From positions 1 through 25,539 of the forward strand of contig JBBTYJ010000006.1 of the NCBI GenBank assembly GCA_038061835.1: a stretch of DNA of 25,539 bases, read 5' to 3'. Position numbers and translations under genes: made by a program. Positions 14,025-21,239 of the stretch are shown piece by piece. The notes under the pieces were generated by a model. The model was given only the letters and a program-made list of their open reading frames with translations, was not told where the DNA came from and did not search any database. The DNA is from UBA5004 sp038061835 (GTDB lineage: Bacteria > Patescibacteriota > Minisyncoccia > Phycocordibacterales > Zambryskibacteraceae). The stretch's first letter is position 1. Each line of letters opens with the position of its first letter.

Positions 14025-14287
14025 TATTTCTTAGCTTTAGCTCTGGATTGCTTTTGTTTAAAGCGCTCGACTCTGCCGGCGGTATCAAGCATTCTCACTT
14101 CTCCCGTGTAGAAAGGATGAGTGGCAGATGATATTTCTACCCGAAAAACAGGATATTCCTTCTTATTTGATTTAGCCTTAGCGATCTCTTTGGTAGCCAC
14201 CGTGGAAGGTATAATAAATTCTGTACCGTCAGAATTGTCAATAAATAGCACCGGCCGATAGTTTTGTGGATGTATTTCCTTTTTCAC
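14024..14287 (-). CDS. rpmE2: 50S ribosomal protein bL31, type B
   Basis: This 87-residue protein opens with KKEIHPQNYRPVLFIDNSDG and contains FRVEISSATHPFYTG followed by DTAGRVERFKQK, the pattern of type B (zinc-free) bL31. No CxxC zinc motif is present. The start codon is GTG at 14287, and the frame is closed by TAG a few codons upstream. It lies nine bases after a strong extended -10 and is the first gene of the rpmE-prfA-rpsB-tsf transcript. It shares one base with prfA. Confidence 0.94.
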   Translation of the reverse strand: MKKEIHPQNYRPVLFIDNSDGTEFIIPSTVATKEIAKAKSNKKEYPVFRVEISSATHPFYTGEVRMLDTAGRVERFKQKQSRAKAKK

Positions 14288-14296
14288 TTGGACTGC

Positions 14297-14325
14297 ATTC
14301 TATCAGAAAATCAAAGCCCCTGCAA
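14297..14325 (-). promoter_or_regulatory. Promoter of the rpmE-prfA-rpsB-tsf operon
   Basis: TTGCAG (14320-14325) and TAGAAT (14297-14302) are 17 bases apart, and TGA precedes the -10 (extended -10). The -10 is nine bases from the GTG start of rpmE, leaving a leader of about three bases. The -35 overlaps the end of the transglycosylase-like gene. Confidence 0.7.
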
Positions 14326-15681
14326 GAAATCAATGTCTCTTTGAATGGTGCTTGCTTTTGACATAACGCTATTACCATAACTTAGCCCCACATTGGCCCC
14401 GTTGCTTCCGTAACATGTTTTGCCCGAATAATATCGGCACGCGGCGGTGCGTTGATCGGTAAATGGATCGCCGGTTGTACCCAAAAGATCTTTCAAAAAA
14501 ATAGCCATAGCCATAATGGCATCATGAGGATCCCATGGATTGGGTGTCGTTTTGTTTACCGCGGTCTTAATCCTGTCCATCATCAGATTCCATGTTGAAG
14601 GAATGAATTGTGCCGGACCCATGGCGCCACCATAACCAAAAGTTGCAGAAACTGGACAGGAGACCTTAGTTTCAAGAGGGTTACCTCCAAGATTGTTTAA
14701 GATTGATTGCAAAGGAGGCAAATCGCGCGTCGGATGAATGCCATTTTTAAAAATGGTGCCACTTTTTATACTTTTTGTCTCACCGCCCGTGAGATTGATG
14801 ATCACACAGGATCCGACATTGGCACCCAGATTAGATTCTTGTAGAAGAATAGCAAGTATCAAGGATGATTTGACACCGGTCTGTGCTCTGGCCGCTTCAG
14901 CATACTGAAGCGCTGTACCGAAGGGGATAGCCACGGAATCTCGCAAAGGAAAGAGAGCCGCTCGAATTTGCACCGCCCTGGCCTGTCTGTCGGCAAGAAC
15001 CTGTTCATACGTTTTTTCCTTAGTCTTATTTATGGCCAAAAGAGTTTTTTTCTCCGCTTGGCTTATTTCTACTTCCTTTTTTGATGCTTCGAGGGATGCC
15101 CGAGCGGCCGCTTCTACTTCCCTTTTTTTATTTAGAGTGGCCTTTTCTGCTTCGGTTAATTGTCTTATATTTCTTAATTCTGTAAACAAATCGGCGAGAG
15201 CTCGTTTAGTAGAGGCGTAAGTGTCTATATCAACAAAGAATTCCGAGATATTTTTATTGCTAAACATGGTCTCAACCAGTGAATAAGAATTAATATCGTT
15301 TGTTTTGCGTAGAATATCTGCGATAGCTTTTTTGCCCTTTGCGACGCGATTATCCAAAACAGAAATCTCCGATTGTTTAGTCGCAATATCTTTTGTCAGA
15401 TTTGCAATAGCAATATTTTTGCCTTTGATATTGGCTTGAGCGGCGTTGATTTTTGCAGTCAATGCCGCTATGTCTGTAGCAAATGAAGCGCTGTCTTTTC
15501 TTGTTTTATTTAGTGTTTCTGTCCATTCGGTAATTTCCTTATTACATGCTTCCAATTCTCGTTCAAGTTGAGCTCGACTTTTACCGGCTATTTGATCGGT
15601 ACAAGCAGACTCCTCGGCCCGCAGCATCGTCGGTAAAAATCCAATAAAAAAAATAACTAAAAATATTAAGAACTTACGCAT
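14311..15681 (-). CDS. Secreted coiled-coil protein with lytic transglycosylase-like domain
   Basis: The 456-residue product has a signal peptide (MRKFLIFLVIFFIGFL, likely cut near LRA-EES). A long coiled coil (about residues 35-240, rich in K, E, A and regular L/I) resembles the EnvC/PcsB/RipA-type arms of division hydrolase regulators. The C-terminal domain is lysozyme-like: SLILAILLQESNLGANVG with the candidate catalytic Glu, then GAMGPAQFIPSTW (about 355), as in SLT/MltB-type transglycosylases. It probably cuts glycan strands of peptidoglycan outside the membrane. An ATG 18 bases upstream (15699) is also in frame; 15681 gives the cleaner signal peptide. Cysteines in the C-terminal part may form disulfides. 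The gene lies 44 bases after rplY. Confidence 0.88.
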   Translation of the reverse strand: MRKFLIFLVIFFIGFLPTMLRAEESACTDQIAGKSRAQLERELEACNKEITEWTETLNKTRKDSASFATDIAALTAKINAAQANIKGKNIAIANLTKDIATKQSEISVLDNRVAKGKKAIADILRKTNDINSYSLVETMFSNKNISEFFVDIDTYASTKRALADLFTELRNIRQLTEAEKATLNKKREVEAAARASLEASKKEVEISQAEKKTLLAINKTKEKTYEQVLADRQARAVQIRAALFPLRDSVAIPFGTALQYAEAARAQTGVKSSLILAILLQESNLGANVGSCVIINLTGGETKSIKSGTIFKNGIHPTRDLPPLQSILNNLGGNPLETKVSCPVSATFGYGGAMGPAQFIPSTWNLMMDRIKTAVNKTTPNPWDPHDAIMAMAIFLKDLLGTTGDPFTDQRTAACRYYSGKTCYGSNGANVGLSYGNSVMSKASTIQRDIDFLQGL

Positions 15682-15725
15682 TATGATAACGTTTAACATT
15701 TAACCACTCGCTCAAACGTTTAAAA

Positions 15726-16385
15726 CTATTTAATATCGGTTTTTTCTTCTTTCTCTGTTTCCTCCGCTTTCTCTTCTTTACCCTTCTTTTCCACTTCTAT
15801 CGCCGAAAGATCTACCGCAGCCGCTTCTTCCTCCTTCTCCTCACGTGGAGCGGAGATCGTGGCAACCACTTCTTCAGGATTGACCAACAATGTTACTCCT
15901 TTAGGTAAGGTAATATTTTGCGCTAAAATTTGATCACCAAAGTTTACCAGGGAACTTATCTCTACCTTAATATTGTGTGGTAAATCTTTGGGCATAGCCT
16001 TCACTCTTAATTCATGAAGAACCTTTATAAGCATACCCCCCATGTCTTTAACCGCCGGGGAGAATCCGATAAATTCAAGCGGTAGTTCCACTTCAACTTT
16101 ATGACCCTTCTCAAAAACGTAAAAATCCGCATGTCGGGGGGTGCCGGTAATGGGATCTAAATCCACGTCTTGGATAAGGCTTTCTTTAATACCATTATCT
16201 GTTTCCAGCGTGACTACGCTGAATGTTCCCGCCTTTTTCCAAACCTTTAGAAAGTCAATTTTAGGAATGGAAATAGGGGTAGATGCTTCTTTTTTACCGT
16301 AAAAAACGGCAGGGATTTTCCCTGTTTTCCTGACTGTTTCTGGCTCAATATGAGTATCCCGCCCCTCTGTCTTCAAAGTAAGCAT
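15726..16385 (-). CDS. rplY: 50S ribosomal protein bL25 (CTC/TL5 type)
   Basis: bL25 binds 5S rRNA. The 219-residue protein has the N-terminal L25 domain (GKIPAVFYGKKEASTPISI, ESLIQDVDLDPITGTPRHAD) and the C-terminal beta domain of the long CTC form (VELPLEFIGFSPAVKDMGGM, with LPHNIKVEISSL later). An extra tail of about 35 residues is made almost only of E, K and A. The tail is a family-typical but variable extension. The ATG at 16385 lies six bases after TAGAAT, so the message is probably leaderless. It is downstream of the terminator at 16411-16442, so it is not read from the small membrane protein gene. Confidence 0.96.
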   Translation of the reverse strand: MLTLKTEGRDTHIEPETVRKTGKIPAVFYGKKEASTPISIPKIDFLKVWKKAGTFSVVTLETDNGIKESLIQDVDLDPITGTPRHADFYVFEKGHKVEVELPLEFIGFSPAVKDMGGMLIKVLHELRVKAMPKDLPHNIKVEISSLVNFGDQILAQNITLPKGVTLLVNPEEVVATISAPREEKEEEAAAVDLSAIEVEKKGKEEKAEETEKEEKTDIK

Positions 16386-16391
16386 CCCCGT

Positions 16392-16397
16392 ATTCTA
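16392..16397 (-). promoter_or_regulatory. Candidate rplY -10 box
   Basis: TAGAAT ends six bases before the ATG of rplY, putting the expected start of transcription on the A of the start codon. No good -35 is visible; the place is occupied by the T-run of the preceding terminator. Confidence 0.4.
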
Positions 16398-16410
16398 CCT
16401 AATTACATGG

Positions 16411-16442
16411 AAAAAGAAAGCGGGACCACTGAAGGGTCCCGC
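16411..16442 (-). terminator. Rho-independent terminator of the small membrane protein gene
   Basis: On the minus strand an 8-bp perfect stem GCGGGACC/GGTCCCGC (16435-16442 with 16420-16427) with a 7-base loop is followed by TTTCTTTTT. It lies 21 bases after the stop of the 71-residue gene. Confidence 0.9.
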
Positions 16443-16463
16443 GGCGGGAGTTACGAAACAAAA

Positions 16464-16679
16464 TTACTCTGGAACGCTATGCGTTGCTGGATCGGACTTT
16501 TGCTTTAGCTGGGCGATCGCCACATTAGTGAAGATGTAGGCGCCAACTATTAATATCAGTATCGCAACGGCAATTCCGATCGCAATACTAATTCCAGAAC
16601 CTCTGAAATAGAAGGGGATTCCGAAAACAGCAACGAGCGCGAGTAATTCCGTTAATACGAGTATTCCGAGTGCTTTCAT
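16464..16679 (-). CDS. Small two-span membrane protein of unknown function
   Basis: I do not recognise a family. The 71 residues contain two hydrophobic segments (about 3-24 and 30-53) separated by a short FRGSG turn, then a short polar tail KQKSDPATHSVPE. The expression signals are strong for this window: a promoter TTGACA-17-TAGGAT with extended -10, an AGGAG ribosome binding site directly upstream, and its own terminator. It is therefore a one-gene transcript, probably well expressed. G+C looks a little higher than in adjacent genes. A holin-like or stress-related role is conceivable, but nothing in the sequence decides it. Confidence 0.8.
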   Translation of the reverse strand: MKALGILVLTELLALVAVFGIPFYFRGSGISIAIGIAVAILILIVGAYIFTNVAIAQLKQKSDPATHSVPE

Positions 16680-16697
16680 GGTAATCTCCTGAGCTTC

Positions 16698-16719
16698 TGT
16701 TAGTCCGTTGTTAGTCCGT
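16698..16719 (-). repeat. Perfect tandem 11-bp duplication in the leader
   Basis: ACGGACTAACA occurs twice head to tail on the minus strand (16709-16719 and 16698-16708), directly downstream of the expected transcription start of the small membrane protein gene. It could be an operator or a recent slippage duplication. Confidence 0.8.
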
Positions 16720-16723
16720 CACG

Positions 16724-16752
16724 ATCCTATCATGATTTAACTCTGATGTCAA
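16724..16752 (-). promoter_or_regulatory. Strong promoter of the small membrane protein gene
   Basis: TTGACA (16747-16752, perfect consensus) and TAGGAT (16724-16729) are 17 bases apart, with TGA before the -10. It is the best -35 match in the window. The leader is about 40 bases long. Confidence 0.8.
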
Positions 16753-16758
16753 GATAAT

Positions 16759-18384
16759 TTATTCGGTTGCTATGTGAGATTCAAGATACTCTAAAGTTCC
16801 GTTAACTTTCTTACCGGGGTTGAAAATATTCTGAGGGTCAAAGATTTCTTTGGTTTGTTTGAATAATTTTAATACTTCCGGATTATACATTTTGTTCAAA
16901 TATGGCGTGCGAACAATGCCGTCATTGTGTTCTGCGGTAATTGATCCGCCAAACTCCCCTATCAAATCATAAAATTTATCCGACACGATTGTAATCTTGG
17001 CGCGTTCACTCGCTTTCTTTAAATTCATAAGTGGAATAATGTGGAAATTACCATTACCGGCATGGCCCGCAATATTAGCCGCTATGCCATTGTCTTTCAA
17101 TATCTTAAGCGCCTTTGGTAAAAATTTTGGTATTTTCTCAACTGAAATACAAAAATCGTCTATGAAAGGCGCCGTTCTTTTGCCTCCAACATGCTGGCGT
17201 AAGAGATTGAAAGATTCTCTGCGCATTACCCAAAATTTATTTTCCTCCGAATCTTTTTCTATTGTTCTGTGCCAGACCTTAAAAGGCTTAATTGCCTGAA
17301 TTATTTTCTGAACCTTAGTCTTCACTTCCGCTTCCGTATCTTCCGCGATTTCTACCAAAATGACCAGTTTAGGAAGACCCAGCATTTTAGCCCCAATCAG
17401 AGCTTCTGGGATAAATTTCAGAACAAAGGAGAAGAAGGTGCTACCGGCTCTTTTAGCGATCTCCGGCATAAAGCGAATGCCCAGTTTAAGCGTCTCGTCG
17501 TCAAATGTTTCCAAACTTTCCGGATCATACGGTAGGAGAGCATTGACCACTTGGGGCAATTCGTTCCAAGATTTGAAGAAGAGCGCAATCATGTCGTGGT
17601 GAGTCTTTTCTCGAACCAATTTTATTTTGGCTTCTGTTACTATGCCTAAAGTTCCTTGCGAACCGACTATCAATTTGTTCAAATCAAAAGTTTCCCTGTT
17701 CCATATGTTCCATAAATAATAGCCGGCCGAGTTTTTTGATACTTTTGGTTTTGCTTGAGCCAAAATTTCTTTATGTGTTTCCACCAGTTCAAATAGATTT
17801 TTATAAATATTTCCTTCAAAATCTTTCTGAGTAATTTTGGCCTCCAGTTCGGTTTTCTTAAGAGGTCTGACCGTATATTCGTTACCATCCGAAAATATTA
17901 TTTTGGATTCCAGGACGTAATTTTCCATTTTGCCATACCGTAGAGTTCTCTCTCCGGCACAATTGTTGGCAATCATGCCACCGAGCGCGCAGAGATTCTT
18001 GGAGGCTGGAAAACACGGCAAGATCAGATTCTTTGCAAGCGTTTGTTTTTCAAAATCGCGATAAAAGACGCCTAATTGAGTGATGATACTTTCGCCAGTT
18101 ATCTCACCGGTATGATTCATATGTTTAGATATGTCGGCAATAATCGATTCGTTAAGGGGCCCGCCAGTCATATCTGAACCTGCGGCCCTGATGGTGACTG
18201 AGTGATTAGGATTTTTGCCTAGCCATTTGACTAGATTTTTTAAATCCTCGGTATCATTTGGAAACACCACCAGTTTCGGTTTTACTTCAAAAAGTGATGC
18301 GTCGTGCGAATATGTTTTAAGCACTTCTTCAGTATCATAAATTTCTCCCTTGAAAAACTTTTCAATCTCTCCCGTTAAATTCAT
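16759..18384 (-). CDS. FAD-linked oxidase, D-lactate/glycolate dehydrogenase-like
   Basis: The 541 residues have an N-terminal PCMH-type FAD-binding domain (RAAGSDMTGGPLNESI at about 66-81, and LCALGGMIANNCAGERTLRY at about 132-151) followed by an FAD-oxidase C domain (HAGNGNFHIIPLMNL at about 441, AEHNDGIVRTPYL at about 481, IFDPQNIFNPGKK near the end). These are marks of the GlcD/DLD family, which oxidises D-2-hydroxy acids. No iron-sulfur domain follows, so the electron acceptor is unknown. D-lactate is the simplest guess, given the fermentation-type gene context, but alkyl-DHAP synthase-like relatives share the fold. Its ATG overlaps the fba TGA (ATGA), implying translational coupling to fructose-bisphosphate aldolase. 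Confidence 0.88.
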   Translation of the reverse strand: MNLTGEIEKFFKGEIYDTEEVLKTYSHDASLFEVKPKLVVFPNDTEDLKNLVKWLGKNPNHSVTIRAAGSDMTGGPLNESIIADISKHMNHTGEITGESIITQLGVFYRDFEKQTLAKNLILPCFPASKNLCALGGMIANNCAGERTLRYGKMENYVLESKIIFSDGNEYTVRPLKKTELEAKITQKDFEGNIYKNLFELVETHKEILAQAKPKVSKNSAGYYLWNIWNRETFDLNKLIVGSQGTLGIVTEAKIKLVREKTHHDMIALFFKSWNELPQVVNALLPYDPESLETFDDETLKLGIRFMPEIAKRAGSTFFSFVLKFIPEALIGAKMLGLPKLVILVEIAEDTEAEVKTKVQKIIQAIKPFKVWHRTIEKDSEENKFWVMRRESFNLLRQHVGGKRTAPFIDDFCISVEKIPKFLPKALKILKDNGIAANIAGHAGNGNFHIIPLMNLKKASERAKITIVSDKFYDLIGEFGGSITAEHNDGIVRTPYLNKMYNPEVLKLFKQTKEIFDPQNIFNPGKKVNGTLEYLESHIATE

Positions 18385-19229
18385 AATTTGTTAAAAAGTC
18401 TAAGTCGTTTATTAATTACTTTTTTCATCTCTTCTACACCCTCGGCTAAAAATTTATAAGGCGCTATTTCATCAGATTTTATCCCTTCTTCTATACCCTC
18501 TTTGTAAGCGATTCTAAGTTCGGTATTGATGTGGATAATTCTAATACCGGCATCTATCGCCGCCGAGAAATCATCATCAGATATACCCGAACCTCCATGA
18601 AGAACTAGAGGAACCTCTACTTTTTTCTTGATAGATTTAATCCGTCCTATATTTAATTTAGGGTTACCAGTTTTAATTATGCCATGTACATTGCCAACTG
18701 ATGGAGCGAAGAGGTCCACGCCGGTTTCCAGGACAAATTTGGCTGCCTCCTGTGGATCAGTTTGAGTCTTTTCAGAAACACCTCGCGGTAATTCATTTAT
18801 CACTTTCGATGACTGACCAATGAAACCCAGTTCCCCTTCCACCATTGTTCCTGTGCCTCTTGCTCTGGCATAATCAACAACCTTTTTTGTTAATTTTATA
18901 TTTTCCTCATATTGCTTCTCTGCCTCGTCAATAATGACACTGTCCACTCCGGCATCAATGGCCAGTTTTGCTTTCTCTATCGAATAAGTGTGATCGGCGT
19001 TGATAAAAACGGGAAACCCGTTTGTTCTTGCCGTTTTTACCAAAGAAACCGCCTCAGCCAGTCCAATAAAATCTCTCTCGCCTTCCGAAACCCCGATAAT
19101 AACTGGAACATTGAGTTTTTTTGCCACTTCTACCACTGCCTTAAATCCTTCAGAGTCCGAAATGTTAAAATGCCCAAGAGCAACGCGTTTTTCTTCCGCC
19201 CACGTCAGATATTCTCTCAAAGTTTTCAT
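18381..19229 (-). CDS. fba: Class II fructose-bisphosphate aldolase
   Basis: This zinc enzyme splits fructose-1,6-bisphosphate into glyceraldehyde-3-phosphate and dihydroxyacetone phosphate, and works in reverse for gluconeogenesis. The 282 residues hold the zinc-binding and catalytic elements NADHTYS (about 77-83), MVEGELGFIG (about 132-141), SVGNVHG (about 176-182) and PLVLHGGSGISDDD (about 205-218), and the phosphate-binding strand IIHINTELR. The loop usually read as D-G-S in class II aldolases appears as IIDEAEKQYEEN, so tagatose-type or other ketose-bisphosphate specificity cannot be excluded. The message is nearly leaderless, and the gene overlaps the FAD-linked oxidase by four bases. 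Confidence 0.92.
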   Translation of the reverse strand: MKTLREYLTWAEEKRVALGHFNISDSEGFKAVVEVAKKLNVPVIIGVSEGERDFIGLAEAVSLVKTARTNGFPVFINADHTYSIEKAKLAIDAGVDSVIIDEAEKQYEENIKLTKKVVDYARARGTGTMVEGELGFIGQSSKVINELPRGVSEKTQTDPQEAAKFVLETGVDLFAPSVGNVHGIIKTGNPKLNIGRIKSIKKKVEVPLVLHGGSGISDDDFSAAIDAGIRIIHINTELRIAYKEGIEEGIKSDEIAPYKFLAEGVEEMKKVINKRLRLFNKL

Positions 19230-19236
19230 TACAATA

Positions 19237-19245
19237 ATTATATCA
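19237..19245 (-). promoter_or_regulatory. Extended -10 promoter of fba
   Basis: TGA-TATAAT on the minus strand is a perfect extended -10, seven bases before the ATG. There is no good -35. Transcription would start one base before the start codon. Confidence 0.65.
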
Positions 19246-19254
19246 TGGTAGAAT
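19246..19254 (+). promoter_or_regulatory. Extended -10 promoter of the PfkB-type kinase
   Basis: TGG-TAGAAT on the plus strand lies seven bases before the ATG at 19262. It abuts the opposing fba extended -10 directly, so two RNA polymerases could not occupy both at once. Confidence 0.65.
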
Positions 19255-19261
19255 AATTCCT

Positions 19262-20248
19262 ATGCATGATTTCGTAGCTATTGGCGATACTGTCACAGAT
19301 GCCTTTATCAAACTTCATGAAGCAAAAGTAAATTGCGATATTGATCGGGAAAACTGCACTATCACTTTGGCCTTCGGTGAAAAGATTCCCTACGAATCGG
19401 TTGAGGTGGTGCGCGCTGTGGGTAATTGCGCCAATGCCGCTGTAACCGCAGCTCGTTTAGGACTCTCTCCTGCCTTGGTGTCGGATTTAGGTGATGATCA
19501 AAATGGTAAAGAATGTTTGGAAAGTTTGGAGAAGAACAAAGTAGATCGGATTTTTATTAAAATTCATCCCAGCAAGGAGACAAACTATCATTATGTCTTG
19601 TGGTATGAAGACGATCGCACTATTTTAGTCAAACATCATCAATACGATCGGATCTTGCCTGATGTCGGAGAACCTAAGTGGCTTTATCTAACTTCTCTGG
19701 GAGGTGATACTTTAGAGTATCATGAACAGATCAAAAAATATCTCAAGAATCATCCTCAAACTCGATTGGCTTTTCAGCCCGGCACCTTTCAAATACAACT
19801 CGGCCCCAAGACTTTAAAAGATATTTATGTCGCTACAGATATTTTCTTTTGTAATGTCGGAGAAGCTGAAAGAATTTTAAATTTAAATACGCTCGGGATA
19901 AATGAACTTCTTAAACGCATACATGCGCTTGGACCCCAAACAGTAATCATCACCGATGGCATCAAGGGCGCCCATGCGTTTGATGGTAAAAATTTTTATT
20001 TTCAACCGCCATATCCGGATCCTAAACCTCCATATGAACGTACCGGCGCCGGTGACGCATTCTCCTCAACAACTGTTGTCGCTTTGGCGCTTAATCATAA
20101 TTTGCCCACGGCTCTTGCATGGGGAGCCGTTAATTCAATGTCGGTGGTTCAATACGTTGGTGCCCAAAAAGGTCTTCTTACTCGTCCTCAAATAGAAAAA
20201 TATCTAAAAGATGCTCCAACTGATTTTATAGCCAAACAAATAAATTAA
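19262..20248 (+). CDS. PfkB (ribokinase) family sugar kinase
   Basis: The 328 residues follow the ribokinase fold: an N-terminal VAIGDTVTDAFIK strand, the substrate-binding NCANAAVTAARLGL (about 57-70, equivalent to the GGxxxN region), and the PfkB signature ERTGAGDAFSSTTVVALAL (about 260-278) with the catalytic Asp of GAGDAF. It phosphorylates a sugar or nucleoside with ATP. Its divergent position next to fba, and its location in a block of sugar-phosphate genes, suggest a hexose or fructose phosphate or ribose substrate. That is inference, and 6-phosphofructokinase activity is one candidate. It runs against the other genes here. Its TAA is directly adjacent to the TAA of the transketolase C-half gene, with no spacer. 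Confidence 0.88.
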   Translation: MHDFVAIGDTVTDAFIKLHEAKVNCDIDRENCTITLAFGEKIPYESVEVVRAVGNCANAAVTAARLGLSPALVSDLGDDQNGKECLESLEKNKVDRIFIKIHPSKETNYHYVLWYEDDRTILVKHHQYDRILPDVGEPKWLYLTSLGGDTLEYHEQIKKYLKNHPQTRLAFQPGTFQIQLGPKTLKDIYVATDIFFCNVGEAERILNLNTLGINELLKRIHALGPQTVIITDGIKGAHAFDGKNFYFQPPYPDPKPPYERTGAGDAFSSTTVVALALNHNLPTALAWGAVNSMSVVQYVGAQKGLLTRPQIEKYLKDAPTDFIAKQIN

Positions 20249-21238
20249 TTACCTCTTTAGAATTTTATTAACTGCTTTAATAATACTTTCCGGATCCATA
20301 CCGTAGTATTTGATAAGTTCATCCGGAGTACCTGATTGACCAAATTGGTCATCTACTCCGATAAATTCCATTGGTACTGGGTAATTTTTAGTCAAACATT
20401 CTGCTACAGCCGAACCCATACCGCCTCGAATCTGGTGTTCTTCCACTGTTACAATTCTTCCAACTCTTTTGGCAAGATCTATAACTGCTTTTTCATCCAA
20501 AGGTTTAATAGTTGAAAGATTTATTACTTCAACTCCAACTCCCCTACTCTCAAGTTCTTTGGCTGCCACAAGAGCTTTGTAGAGAAGCGCGCCTGTGGCG
20601 ATAACACCGACCACAGGTTTATCTGACTGCCAAAATATTTCTGCCTTGCCTATTTCAAACGGCGTTTTCATAGTAGTTATAATGGGTGTTTTTTCACGAG
20701 CCAGACGAAGATAAACCGGCGTACCGGTATCAACGCTTGCGAGGGTGGCTTTCTTAGCTTCAATAGCGTCACAAGGCGAAATAACCACTATACGAGGCAT
20801 TACTCGAGTAATGGCGATATCTTCTATGGCTTGATGTGAGCCGCCGTCAGGGCCAACCGACACTCCGGCATGAGAGCCGGCAATTTTTACCGGTCGATTG
20901 TTATAGCAAATAGTAGTACGGACTTGCTCCCAATTTCTTCCGGGAGAAAACATGGCATAAGAACTGATGAATGGGATCTTGCCCATAGCCGCGAGCCCAG
21001 ATGCCACGGAAGCTAGGTTTTGTTCGGCTACTCCCATCTCAATAAATCTTTCTGGAAACTTTTTAGCAAAGAGATCCATTTTAGTGGACTCTGTTAGATC
21101 TGCGCAAAGTCCCACAACATTGATATTTTTTTCTCCCGCTTGTAATAAACCCTCGCCAAATCCTTGACGAATCGGCACTTGTTCAACTTTTACATCGAAC
21201 ATTTTTGTATTCAATTTTAAATCTGGATTTATTGGCAT
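20249..21238 (-). CDS. Transketolase, C-terminal subunit
   Basis: This is the second half of a split transketolase, the thiamine-diphosphate enzyme that moves two-carbon units between pentose, hexose and triose phosphates. About 329 residues carry the pyrimidine-binding domain (ERFIEMGVAEQNLASVASGL, with the Glu that activates thiamine; SHAGVSVGPDGGSHQAIEDI) and the C-terminal domain (VEVINLSTIKPLD, VTVEEHQIRGGMGSAVAE). 1-Deoxyxylulose-5-phosphate synthase shares these domains, but the gene context favours transketolase. The open frame extends to 21328 within the upstream gene. I chose the ATG at 21238 because it lies one base after the previous TAA and the protein begins normally there. Confidence 0.92.
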   Translation of the reverse strand: MPINPDLKLNTKMFDVKVEQVPIRQGFGEGLLQAGEKNINVVGLCADLTESTKMDLFAKKFPERFIEMGVAEQNLASVASGLAAMGKIPFISSYAMFSPGRNWEQVRTTICYNNRPVKIAGSHAGVSVGPDGGSHQAIEDIAITRVMPRIVVISPCDAIEAKKATLASVDTGTPVYLRLAREKTPIITTMKTPFEIGKAEIFWQSDKPVVGVIATGALLYKALVAAKELESRGVGVEVINLSTIKPLDEKAVIDLAKRVGRIVTVEEHQIRGGMGSAVAECLTKNYPVPMEFIGVDDQFGQSGTPDELIKYYGMDPESIIKAVNKILKR

Positions 21239-21239
21239 A

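Noticed and set aside
15688..15723. Repeated AACGTTTAA words (15688-15696 and 15715-15723) between the transglycosylase-like gene and rplY
   Set aside because: The words are short, AT-rich and only two in number, with no promoter aligned to them; chance is a sufficient explanation.
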